Below, in pieces: positions 1 through 6,246 of a stretch of DNA of 6,430 nucleotides. The notes under the pieces were generated by a model. That model was not told the DNA's origin, made no database searches, and saw only the letters and a list, made by a program, of their open reading frames with translations. Source of the stretch: Candidatus Cloacimonadota bacterium (GTDB taxonomy: Bacteria; Cloacimonadota; Cloacimonadia; JGIOTU-2); assembly GCA_011043895.1 (NCBI GenBank), contig DRBZ01000094.1:1-6430 (forward strand). The letters run 5' to 3'. Each line of letters starts with the position of its first letter. Position 1 is the stretch's first letter. Both the position numbers and the translations under genes were made by a program.

Positions 1-90
1 AAAAAGTGGACTATGAAAATTAGAAACTGGGGATTGATCTATTCCCAACTTGATATCTTGTTTGAAGATAGGATAAAACAAATTGACTAA
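1..90 (+). CDS. IS256-family (mutator-type) transposase, C-terminal fragment
   Basis: Frame 1 is open from the left edge to a TAA at 88-90 and encodes 29 residues, beginning KKWTMKIRNWGLIYSQLDIL and ending FEDRIKQID. The pattern KKWTMxIRNWGLxxSQLxIxFEDR matches what I know of the C-terminal tail of IS256/mutator transposases, where a conserved W-T-M-P-I-R-N-W-G stretch is followed by Q-L-x-I-x-F-x-x-R. Members are usually about 400 residues long, DDE enzymes that carry out copy-paste transposition. The catalytic D-D-E residues lie upstream and cannot be seen, so activity is unknown. The fragment is cut by the window edge and is not necessarily truncated in the genome. Confidence 0.72.
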   Translation, partial: KKWTMKIRNWGLIYSQLDILFEDRIKQID

Positions 91-94
91 AATT

Positions 95-122
95 AAGATT
101 ACACAAAAATATGGACACTCTC
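95..122 (-). repeat. Right terminal inverted repeat of the IS256-family element
   Basis: This segment starts 4 nt after the transposase stop codon. It contains TTACACAAAAA (99-109) and GGACACTCTC (113-122). Read inward from 122 it gives GAGAGTGTCC, a short A/T spacer, then TTTTTGTGTAA. That arrangement, a GTGTCC-like tip with TTGTGTAA further in, is what IS256-family ends look like. The repeat length (about 24-28 bp) is inferred from the family, because the partner repeat is not in the window. Confidence 0.6.
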
Positions 123-140
123 GTTTTTTCGTGAATTTCG

Positions 141-149
141 TGGTAAAAT
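141..149 (+). promoter_or_regulatory. Possible extended -10 promoter of the rocD-saccharopine operon
   Basis: TGGTAAAAT at 141-149 fits an extended -10 element (TG-N-TAAAAT, 5 of 6 to the TATAAT consensus). It is placed so that transcription would begin near 156, leaving a leader of about 75 nt before the ATG at 233. No good -35 lies 16-18 nt upstream (121-126 reads TCGTTT), so the case depends on the TG extension. The site lies about 20 bp outside the insertion-sequence end. Transcription could equally enter from within the element. Confidence 0.3.
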
Positions 150-223
150 ATTATTGATTGTAAGAAGTATTCACTATCCTTGACATCCCACATTACAGCC
201 TCACAAAAAGACAAAAATATTGT

Positions 224-228
224 GGAGG
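224..228 (+). promoter_or_regulatory. Ribosome binding site that fixes the rocD start at ATG 233
   Basis: GGAGG at 224-228 is a strong Shine-Dalgarno core. It is only 1 nt from the TTG at 230 but 4 nt from the ATG at 233. The longest reading frame would begin at the TTG, but the spacing and codon preference both favour the ATG. Confidence 0.75.
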
Positions 229-232
229 ATTG

Positions 233-1477
233 ATGGCTGAAAAACTTGAATTTGGCAACATCTCAAGCGAAAAAGCTATGGAACTTGAAGAAAACTACGG
301 GGCTCATAATTATCATCCCCTACCAGTTGTGATAGCAAAAGGTGACGGTGCTTTTGTTTGGGATCCCGAAGGTAATAAATATTATGATTTCCTCTCTGCC
401 TATTCCGCAGTGAACCAGGGGCATTGTCATCCAAAAATAATTAATGCCCTTATCGAGCAAGCTCAAACATTAACGCTTACCTCGCGGGCATTCTTCAATA
501 ATAGACTCGGTGAATATGAAAAATTCATTACTGAGTACTTTGGTTTTGAAATGATCTTACCAATGAATACCGGCGTCGAGGGAGTGGAAACCGCAATGAA
601 ACTCTCCCGCAGATGGGGTTATGTAAAAAAAGGTATCCAAGATAACAAAGCAAAGATCATCTTTTGTGAGAATAATTTCCATGGAAGAACGATTGGAGTA
701 ATTTCTGCTTCTACCGATCCCGATTGCCGTAAACAATTTGGACCCTACCTTCCCGGTATAATTCAAATTCCCTATAATGATCCTCATGCATTGGATGATG
801 TGCTCAAAGAACAAGGTGATGAGGTGTGTGCATTTATCGTGGAGCCAATTCAAGGTGAAGCCGGTGTATTTGTGCCTGATGAAGGGTATATTAAAAAATG
901 TTATGACCTCTGCAAAAAATACAATGTGTTATTCGTTGCTGATGAAGTCCAGACAGGCATAGGGCGTACAGGACGCCTACTTGCATGTGATTATGAAAAT
1001 GTTAAACCGGATGTCTTGATCCTCGGTAAGGCAATATCAGGTGGTGTACTCCCTGTTTCCGCAGTGCTTTCAAGCAGAGACATCATGTTGACCATCAAAC
1101 CCGGTGAACATGGTTCGACCTTCGGCGGATTTCCCCTTGCATGCGCAGTTGCAACTGAAGCATTGAAAGTCATTCGAGATGAACAGCTAACCGAAAATGC
1201 AGCTAAGTTGGGTGAGATATTCAGAAAAGAAATGAAAGCAATCGATTCACCCTTGATCGATATAGTACGTGGAAAAGGACTGCTCAATGCAATAGTCATC
1301 AAACCGAAGGACGGCATCGATGCATGGAAAGTGTGCCTTAAATTGAAAGATAAAGGCGTTCTTGCCAAACCAACCCACGAACATATCATTCGATTCGCTC
1401 CTCCGCTTGTGATCACTGAAGATCAGCTTATGGATGCCATAGACCGCATCAAAAAAGTTTTTGATGAAATTCTATAG
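233..1477 (+). CDS. rocD: Ornithine aminotransferase (ornithine--oxo-acid transaminase)
   Basis: A PLP-dependent class III aminotransferase, predicted cytosolic. It transfers the delta-amino group of L-ornithine to 2-oxoglutarate, giving L-glutamate-5-semialdehyde and glutamate. The 414 residues (from ATG 233) align without large gaps to human OAT as I remember it. K266, in LILGKAISGG, is the Schiff-base lysine, with D237 (ADEVQTG) on the PLP pyridine nitrogen and T296 (GEHGST) on the phosphate. Residues that distinguish OAT from GABA and acetylornithine aminotransferases are all present: Y27 (GAHNYHP), Y57 (SAYSAVNQG), R152 (HGRT) and E209 (IQGEAG). They correspond to human Y55, Y85, R180 and E235. 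One visible difference is His before the G-R of HGRT, where the human enzyme has Trp. It heads the operon, 3 nt before the lysine-ketoglutarate reductase gene. Lysine 6-aminotransferase activity is a less likely alternative. Confidence 0.93.
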   Translation: MAEKLEFGNISSEKAMELEENYGAHNYHPLPVVIAKGDGAFVWDPEGNKYYDFLSAYSAVNQGHCHPKIINALIEQAQTLTLTSRAFFNNRLGEYEKFITEYFGFEMILPMNTGVEGVETAMKLSRRWGYVKKGIQDNKAKIIFCENNFHGRTIGVISASTDPDCRKQFGPYLPGIIQIPYNDPHALDDVLKEQGDEVCAFIVEPIQGEAGVFVPDEGYIKKCYDLCKKYNVLFVADEVQTGIGRTGRLLACDYENVKPDVLILGKAISGGVLPVSAVLSSRDIMLTIKPGEHGSTFGGFPLACAVATEALKVIRDEQLTENAAKLGEIFRKEMKAIDSPLIDIVRGKGLLNAIVIKPKDGIDAWKVCLKLKDKGVLAKPTHEHIIRFAPPLVITEDQLMDAIDRIKKVFDEIL

Positions 1478-1480
1478 CTT

Positions 1481-2803
1481 ATGAAAATAGGAATTCGAAG
1501 AGAAGATAAAAGCCGGTGGGAACGGCGAGTACCACTCATTCCGGAACATGTTACTCTTCTCAAAGAGAAGTATAATATAGAGACTGTAGTACAGCCCTCA
1601 TCCATTCGTGTATTTACAGATGCTGAATATGATAAAGCTGGAGCAATCGTCAGTGAAGACCTTTCTGATTGTTCTGTAATTTTTGGTGTAAAAGAAATAC
1701 CCACTTCAAAGTTTCTACCTCTTAAAACTTACGTATTTTTCTCTCACGTGATCAAGGGACAGCTCTATAATATGCCCATGCTCCAGCAGATGATGGACCT
1801 TAAATGCAACCTTGTTGATTATGAGAGAATAGTAGATGAACGTGGACGCAGGTTGATCTTTTTCGGACGTCATGCTGGTCTTGCTGGTATGATCGATGCA
1901 CTTTGGGCGTATGGGCAACGGCTTAAACTGGATACAATACAGAATCCTTTCTCAACGATTAAGAAGGCGTATGAATATCATTCTCTCGAGGAGATCAAGG
2001 CACATTTCATAAAGATCGGTGAAAAAATATCCTCGAATGGATTACCTGATTCAGTGCTTCCATTAGTGGTCGGTTTTACAGGATACGGAAATGTTTCCAA
2101 AGGCGCACAAGAGATGTTGAACTGTTTCCCGGTTATTGAAATTTCCCCTCAGGAATTACTTACACTTCATACAAAAAAGGATATCTCTAAACATCATATC
2201 TATAAAGTAGTTTTCAAAGAAATCGATATTGTAAAATCAAAAGACAAAAGACAGAACTTTGAACTTCAGGACTACTTTGATCATCCCGAGAAATATGAAT
2301 CGCAATTTGCACATTATATTCCCTATATCACTTTGTTGATGAACTGTATCTACTGGTCGCCCAAGAGCCCCAGGTTGGTCACAAAAGCTGATCTCAAACG
2401 ATTTGTAATTACAAAAGAACCGATCAAACTTCAGATCATTGGTGATGTAAGCTGTGATATTGGTGGTTCGATCGAGATTACGGTAAAAGTAACCGAACCG
2501 GATGTACCTACTTTTGTGTACAATCCACTGACAGATACTATTGTTGATGGTATAGAAGGTGAAGGAATAGTTGTAGTAGCACGAGATAATCTGCCCTGTG
2601 AGATACCGAGGGAATCTTCGACTTCTTTCAGTGAAACCCTTATCAATTTTATTCCACAGATTCTGTCTGCACATCTTTCCGGCACACTCGATCCACTTGA
2701 ACTACCAGTCGAGATACAGCATGGACTTATCCTTCATGAGGGAATTCTTACGAAAGACTTCAAATATATAGAAAAATTTTTAAAAAGAAAGGACACTTTA
2801 TGA
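1481..2803 (+). CDS. Lysine-ketoglutarate reductase (saccharopine dehydrogenase, lysine-forming type; AASS N-terminal half)
   Basis: Condenses L-lysine with 2-oxoglutarate and reduces the imine to saccharopine (reversible, NAD(P)H-dependent), the first step of lysine breakdown by the saccharopine route. The 440 residues match the LKR half of animal/plant AASS nearly end to end. The N-terminal AlaDH/PNT-like domain starts with IRREDKSRWERRVPL (5-19). K71 (GVKEIP) and H89 (FFSHVIK) sit where this superfamily has its catalytic Lys-His pair. FGRHAGLAGM (128-137) and the dinucleotide-binding loop GYGNVSKGA (201-209) follow. The C-terminal part keeps the family's GDVSCDIGGSIE stretch. ATG 1481 is supported because family homology begins at once. 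There is no convincing Shine-Dalgarno in the 3-nt gap or just upstream, so translation is probably coupled to rocD. It overlaps the saccharopine dehydrogenase gene by 4 nt. Cofactor preference and net direction in the cell are not visible. Confidence 0.9.
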   Translation: MKIGIRREDKSRWERRVPLIPEHVTLLKEKYNIETVVQPSSIRVFTDAEYDKAGAIVSEDLSDCSVIFGVKEIPTSKFLPLKTYVFFSHVIKGQLYNMPMLQQMMDLKCNLVDYERIVDERGRRLIFFGRHAGLAGMIDALWAYGQRLKLDTIQNPFSTIKKAYEYHSLEEIKAHFIKIGEKISSNGLPDSVLPLVVGFTGYGNVSKGAQEMLNCFPVIEISPQELLTLHTKKDISKHHIYKVVFKEIDIVKSKDKRQNFELQDYFDHPEKYESQFAHYIPYITLLMNCIYWSPKSPRLVTKADLKRFVITKEPIKLQIIGDVSCDIGGSIEITVKVTEPDVPTFVYNPLTDTIVDGIEGEGIVVVARDNLPCEIPRESSTSFSETLINFIPQILSAHLSGTLDPLELPVEIQHGLILHEGILTKDFKYIEKFLKRKDTL

Positions 2804-4128
2804 AAAAAATATTGATCCTAGGCGCTGGACTGGTTTCACGACCCCATGTAAACTATTTTCTTGCACAGGATGATTTTGAAGTAACTGTTGCAAGCAGAAC
2901 GGTAAGTAAAGCGGAAAAACTTGTGAACGGACATCATCGTGGAAAAGCGGTCGAACTCAACGTGAAAGATGACGACATGCTCGAAAAACTGATTTCAGAG
3001 CACGATCTTTCCGTGAGTCTTCTTCCCTACACCTATCATGTAAAAGTAGCAAAACTTTGTATCAAGCACGGCAAACACATGGTCACTACTTCCTATGTAA
3101 GCGATGCAATGCGAGAACTCGATGACGATGCTCGTGATGCTGATGTGCTTATCCTTAACGAGATCGGTGTTGATCCCGGCATCGACCATATGTCTGCAAT
3201 GCGCGTGATCGATGCAGTTAGAGAGAATAACGGCAGGATTGTCAGCTTCAAATCCTATTGCGGTGGATTGCCTGCACCTGAAGCAAATACCAATCCCTGG
3301 GGTTACAAATTTTCATGGAGTCCGCGCGGAGTAGTCATGGCTGGAAAAAATCCTGCCAAGTGGCTCGATTATGGAGAGATCGTTGAAGTGCCCGGACCTG
3401 AACTTTTTGCTCATCACTGGGAAGTAAAAATTCCAGAATTCGGCGAACTCGAAGGATATCCTAACAGAAACTCAGTTCCCTATGTTGATCTTTACGGTAT
3501 CAAAGATACAAAAACTATGTTCCGTGGTACACTGCGCTATCCAGGCTGGTGTGCGAACATGAAAAAGATCGTGGATCTTGGATTGCTCGATGATGATAAA
3601 GAATATGACCTTGCAGGTTTGACCTATGCGGATTTTATTGAGAAATTTGTTACTGTGAAAAAGCATAAAATCCTCAAAGAAAATTTAGCAGCACAGTGGG
3701 AACTTCCTGTCGATGCCAATCCGATCTATCGTGTCGAATGGCTTGGTTTACTTAGCGACAATGATATCGGACTGGAGAAGGGAACAGCAATGGATGTGTT
3801 CTGTCATCTTCTCGATCAGAAGCTTCTGTATGAACCGGGTGAACGCGACCTGCTGGTCCTTCATCATGAGTTTGAAGCTGAATTTCCTGATAAGAATCAG
3901 TTCATTACCTCGACTATGATAGACTACGGCATCCCAGATGGTGATTCTTCGATGTCCAGAACTGTCGGGCTTCCAGCAGCTATAGCAGTTACGTTGATCC
4001 TCCATGGAGAGATTCAGGAAAAAGGTGTGAAGATTCCTGTCGATCCTGAGATCTACATTCCTGTGCTTGATGAACTCAAGAACCAGAATATCGAATGTAT
4101 CGAGCGTTTCAGGGATATCGAAAAGTAA
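2800..4128 (+). CDS. Saccharopine dehydrogenase, L-glutamate-forming (saccharopine reductase; AASS C-terminal half / Lys9-like)
   Basis: Oxidises saccharopine to L-glutamate and 2-aminoadipate-6-semialdehyde, the step after lysine-ketoglutarate reductase. The reaction is reversible, and fungi use it for lysine synthesis. The 442 residues cover the whole family. They begin with a Rossmann fold, ILGAGLVSRP (6-15), and then NEIGVDPGIDHMSAM (120-134), SYCGGLPAPE (152-161), KFSWSPRGV (170-178), EGYPNRNS (218-225) and LRGTLRYPGW (241-250 region). All are hallmarks shared with AASS and fungal Lys9. R33, after the second strand (VASRTVSKAEK), resembles the NADP-binding pattern of Lys9-type enzymes more than the NAD-type animal SDH, which is a tentative hint of NADP(H) use. 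ATG 2800 overlaps the upstream stop (ATGA) and is preceded by AAAGGA at 2788-2793, a usable SD 6 nt away. The two separate genes keep the order of the fused eukaryotic enzyme. Confidence 0.91.
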   Translation: MKKILILGAGLVSRPHVNYFLAQDDFEVTVASRTVSKAEKLVNGHHRGKAVELNVKDDDMLEKLISEHDLSVSLLPYTYHVKVAKLCIKHGKHMVTTSYVSDAMRELDDDARDADVLILNEIGVDPGIDHMSAMRVIDAVRENNGRIVSFKSYCGGLPAPEANTNPWGYKFSWSPRGVVMAGKNPAKWLDYGEIVEVPGPELFAHHWEVKIPEFGELEGYPNRNSVPYVDLYGIKDTKTMFRGTLRYPGWCANMKKIVDLGLLDDDKEYDLAGLTYADFIEKFVTVKKHKILKENLAAQWELPVDANPIYRVEWLGLLSDNDIGLEKGTAMDVFCHLLDQKLLYEPGERDLLVLHHEFEAEFPDKNQFITSTMIDYGIPDGDSSMSRTVGLPAAIAVTLILHGEIQEKGVKIPVDPEIYIPVLDELKNQNIECIERFRDIEK

Positions 4129-4192
4129 TTCAGAAAGAAATTATCAAGTCTTTGAACCTTAGAAATTCAGGAGCTTTTTCATTTATCAATTT

Positions 4193-4233
4193 GCGAAATT
4201 AGAATACATTAATAAATTGCTGTGAAATTTCGC
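4193..4233 (+). terminator. Inverted repeat, possible weak terminator of the operon
   Basis: GCGAAATT (4193-4200) and AATTTCGC (4226-4233) are perfect 8-bp complementary arms around a 25-nt AT-rich loop. They are followed by a T-rich stretch (TCTTTATTTC). Position (65-105 nt after the saccharopine dehydrogenase stop and before the next SD) suits a terminator or a leader hairpin of the following gene. The loop is long and the T run is interrupted, so it is not a canonical rho-independent terminator. The rest of 4129-4253 shows no gene. Confidence 0.3.
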
Positions 4234-4253
4234 TCTTTATTTCATCATTATTC

Positions 4254-4259
4254 GAGGAG
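4254..4259 (+). promoter_or_regulatory. Ribosome binding site of the VirK-like gene
   Basis: GAGGAG at 4254-4259 is 8 nt from the ATG at 4268 and only 2 nt from the ATG at 4262. It therefore points to 4268 as the start and shows that the gene begins upstream of the long open frame (first possible start TTG 4317). Confidence 0.65.
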
Positions 4260-4267
4260 CTATGTGT

Positions 4268-4746
4268 ATGAGAAAAACGGTAGTTTTTTTTATTCATTTT
4301 TTCCCTCTTTTTTTCTTTGACTCTTCCAGCAGAAACGAGCCAGATAACCTCTTTCGATGACCTTATGACTGCACTCAATTCCGAGCATGATGTGCGAGTT
4401 ATCATTCATTATGGTGTATGTAAACTCATTAGTAACATTGAAGAAGAATCCTATTCCCCTGATGCCATTGGTGGAATGAGCATTGATGTGTATGAGTATT
4501 TCCCGGCTGGTATTTACGGCAATAAAAATGGTTATGTTGTTCTTTCAGAAAATAAACTTATAGAAAATCCAATCGGAAGTATTTACGTATTTAATTATGT
4601 AAAAATCAAAATTTTTGATGATGAAAAGGTGCGCATTATCGCACGCTATCTCGATGCAGAAACCTTCGAAGAAGTGATGGATGAAAGTTTCTATACCGTT
4701 ATCAATTCTGGATAACAATGGTGGAATGTACTTCTATCTGGATTAA
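4268..4746 (+). pseudogene. VirK-like small secreted protein gene, reading frame broken twice
   Basis: The start at 4268, with a good SD, encodes MRKTVV and then enters a T8 run (4284-4291). Continuing in frame stops at a TGA near 4361. Dropping one T joins it to the next frame and gives a classic signal peptide, MRKTVVFLFIFSLFFSLTLP, with likely cleavage near P-A-E-T. The mature part runs in that second frame to a TAA at 4713-4715 and has FDDLMTAL, IHYGVCKLIS, DAIGGMSIDVYEYF, VFNYVKIKIFDD and MDESFYTVIN. From memory this matches the VirK family (Pfam PF06903), small exported proteins of unknown biochemical role. After VINSG the family-like tail NNGGMYFYLD appears in the third frame (4714-4746). 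Both breaks look like one extra base. The body lacks internal stops, so the damage is recent, is phase-variable, or is sequence error. VirK assignment is moderate (about 0.55); the broken frame is seen directly. Confidence 0.65.
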
Positions 4747-4827
4747 ATGCTCTCTACGGTAAAAACAAAATATTTTCCATCAAACCATTGAAAAATAAAA
4801 GTAATTTAAGAAAATAAGGTAACGAAC

Positions 4828-6246
4828 ATGACAGAAAGATTTACCAAAACAAAGATCATCTGTACGATTGGACCAGCAACAGCATCATCAGAAAAAATCA
4901 CGCCACTCGTACAATCTGGGATGGATATTGCGCGACTGAATTTCTCTCATGGAAATCACGAAGAACATGCAGCACACATCAGCGCAATACGGCAGATAGA
5001 AAATGACCTCGGTCAGACTATTCCAATCCTTGCAGATCTCGGAGGACCCAAATTACGATTGGGTAAACTCGAGGAAGAATTTGAGGTGTTCCCTGAAGAT
5101 AAGATAACCATAACTACAGAAGAAGTAATTGGTAAAAGAGATCAAATTAGCACAACATATTCAGACCTTCCGAAGGACGTGAAAGTCGGAGACATCATCC
5201 TCATTGATGATGGGTATGTAAGCCTGGAAGTAAAGGAAATAAAAGATCATACAATCCTGTGCAATGTGCTTGATGGAGGGGTTTTACGCTCACGAAAAGG
5301 GATCAACCTGCCCGGAATAAAGATCAGTTCTCCGACCATCACAGAGAAGGATAGGAAGGATATTGATTTTGCCCTTGAGCAAAATGTCGATTTCTTTGCA
5401 CTCTCATTTGTGCGTTCCCACCAAGATATTATTGAGTTGAGAGAACTTCTTCTAAGTAAGGGCTCTGAGAAGCCGATCATTGCTAAAATTGAGAAACCCG
5501 AAGCAATTGATGATATCGATGCGATCATACAGGAAGCAAATGCTGTGATGATAGCCCGTGGTGACCTTGGTGTGGAAATGCCAACAGAAGAGATCCCGAT
5601 TTTACAGAAAATGATCATTGAAAAATGTAAAACAGCCAGCAGACCGGTCATTACTGCAACTCAGATGCTCGAATCAATGGTGCATAACACTCTTCCCACA
5701 CGAGCAGAAGCCAGCGATGTGGCAAATGCGGTTTTTGACGGAACCGACGCAGTGATGCTCAGTGCAGAGACCTCGATTGGAAAACATCCTACCGAAGCAG
5801 TAGCCATGATGAACAAGATCGTCACAAGGGCTGAGAAAAACTGTGCTATCAATCCCGAACTGTTTAGTTCATCATTTCGCACTGACCAGTTCTCCATCGA
5901 CCTCTCAAAAGCAGCATGCATGATAGCTCAGGATATCAATGCATCGGCAATCTTTGCAATTACAAAAACAGGAAGAACTGCACGGCACCTCTCAAAATAT
6001 CGAGTCCAAAATCCAATTTACGCCTTTACAAGCAATGAAGAAACTCTCAAATTCCTTACGCTGATCTGGGGAGTAAAAGGTCTTCTGCTTCCCGGACTAC
6101 AAGAAACAGACGAAACTCTGCGGCAGGTGAAGCACATTGCGTTGGATCAAGGTCTTATCTCTGATAATGAGATCATCGTTTTTGTTGCTGGCATACCTCT
6201 CCAGACAAGCAACGAAGTTAACATGATAAAACTGGATCAAGTATGA
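4828..6246 (+). CDS. pyk: Pyruvate kinase
   Basis: Catalyses phosphoenolpyruvate + ADP to pyruvate + ATP, the last step of glycolysis, in the cytosol. The 472 residues are the normal length for the basic bacterial form; there is no extra C-terminal PEP-utiliser domain. In order come KTKIICTIGPA (7-17), MDIARLNFSHG (32-42, phosphate and cation site), DLGGPKLRLG (70-79), the B-domain lid (about 80-170), IIAKIEKPE (217-225, catalytic K220, Mg ligand E222), MIARGDLGVEMP (241-252, D246) and TATQMLESM (276-284, T278). The C-terminal allosteric domain begins near 350 and contains TKTGRTARHLSKYR (379-392). K75 replaces the Glu that marks K+-dependent enzymes such as rabbit M1, so it is predicted to be K+-independent. 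ATG 4828 has AAGG at 4816-4819, 8 nt upstream. The 81-bp gap before it holds no clear promoter. Its TGA overlaps the next small ORF. Confidence 0.96.
   Translation: MTERFTKTKIICTIGPATASSEKITPLVQSGMDIARLNFSHGNHEEHAAHISAIRQIENDLGQTIPILADLGGPKLRLGKLEEEFEVFPEDKITITTEEVIGKRDQISTTYSDLPKDVKVGDIILIDDGYVSLEVKEIKDHTILCNVLDGGVLRSRKGINLPGIKISSPTITEKDRKDIDFALEQNVDFFALSFVRSHQDIIELRELLLSKGSEKPIIAKIEKPEAIDDIDAIIQEANAVMIARGDLGVEMPTEEIPILQKMIIEKCKTASRPVITATQMLESMVHNTLPTRAEASDVANAVFDGTDAVMLSAETSIGKHPTEAVAMMNKIVTRAEKNCAINPELFSSSFRTDQFSIDLSKAACMIAQDINASAIFAITKTGRTARHLSKYRVQNPIYAFTSNEETLKFLTLIWGVKGLLLPGLQETDETLRQVKHIALDQGLISDNEIIVFVAGIPLQTSNEVNMIKLDQV

Larger units (their letters stand above)
1..122 (+). mobile_element. 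Right end of an IS256-family insertion sequence (partial)
   Basis: The window opens inside an insertion sequence. Two things support this. The first is an open frame (1-90) encoding a peptide typical of the extreme C-terminus of mutator-type/IS256-family transposases. The second, just after its stop codon, is a sequence that reads inward from position 122 as GAGAGTGTCCAT followed by TTTTTGTGTAA, which resembles IS256-family terminal inverted repeats. I place the outer boundary at about 120-122. The left end lies outside the window, so neither the matching repeat nor the expected 8-9 bp target duplication (it would begin near 123) can be checked. The family assignment rests on remembered family sequences. 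Confidence 0.72.

Noticed and set aside
28..47. Hairpin TGGGGA / TTCCCA
   Set aside because: Only 6 bp with a G-T pair, inside the transposase coding region, and no T run follows.
83..110. TTGACT with AAAAAT 16 nt later as a promoter reading out of the insertion sequence
   Set aside because: The -10 match is poor and lies in an A-rich repeat end where such matches arise by chance; kept only as a possibility under the insertion-sequence finding.
180..185. Perfect -35 box TTGACA upstream of rocD
   Set aside because: Positions 202-209 (16-18 nt spacing) read CACAAAAA, with nothing resembling a -10, so the hexamer alone is not enough.
20..214. Minus-strand 64-codon ORF at the left edge
   Set aside because: It lies across the transposase 3' end, the terminal repeat and the promoter region, has no SD, and resembles no family I know.
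777..962. 61-codon ORF inside rocD in another frame
   Set aside because: Shadow of the well-conserved aminotransferase frame.
2237..2674. 145-codon minus-strand ORF inside the lysine-ketoglutarate reductase gene
   Set aside because: Antisense to a conserved coding region, with no family resemblance.
4317..4715. The VirK-like protein as an intact 132-residue gene starting at TTG 4317
   Set aside because: TTG 4317 lacks an SD and falls inside an obvious signal-peptide coding stretch whose real start, with SD, is in another frame at 4268.
4747..4827. Promoter TTGAAA (4788-4793) before pyruvate kinase
   Set aside because: The region 16-18 nt downstream reads GAAAATAA without a convincing -10, in an A-rich stretch where weak matches are common.
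5247..5651. 134-codon minus-strand ORF inside pyruvate kinase
   Set aside because: Antisense shadow; the + strand shows intact catalytic motifs throughout.
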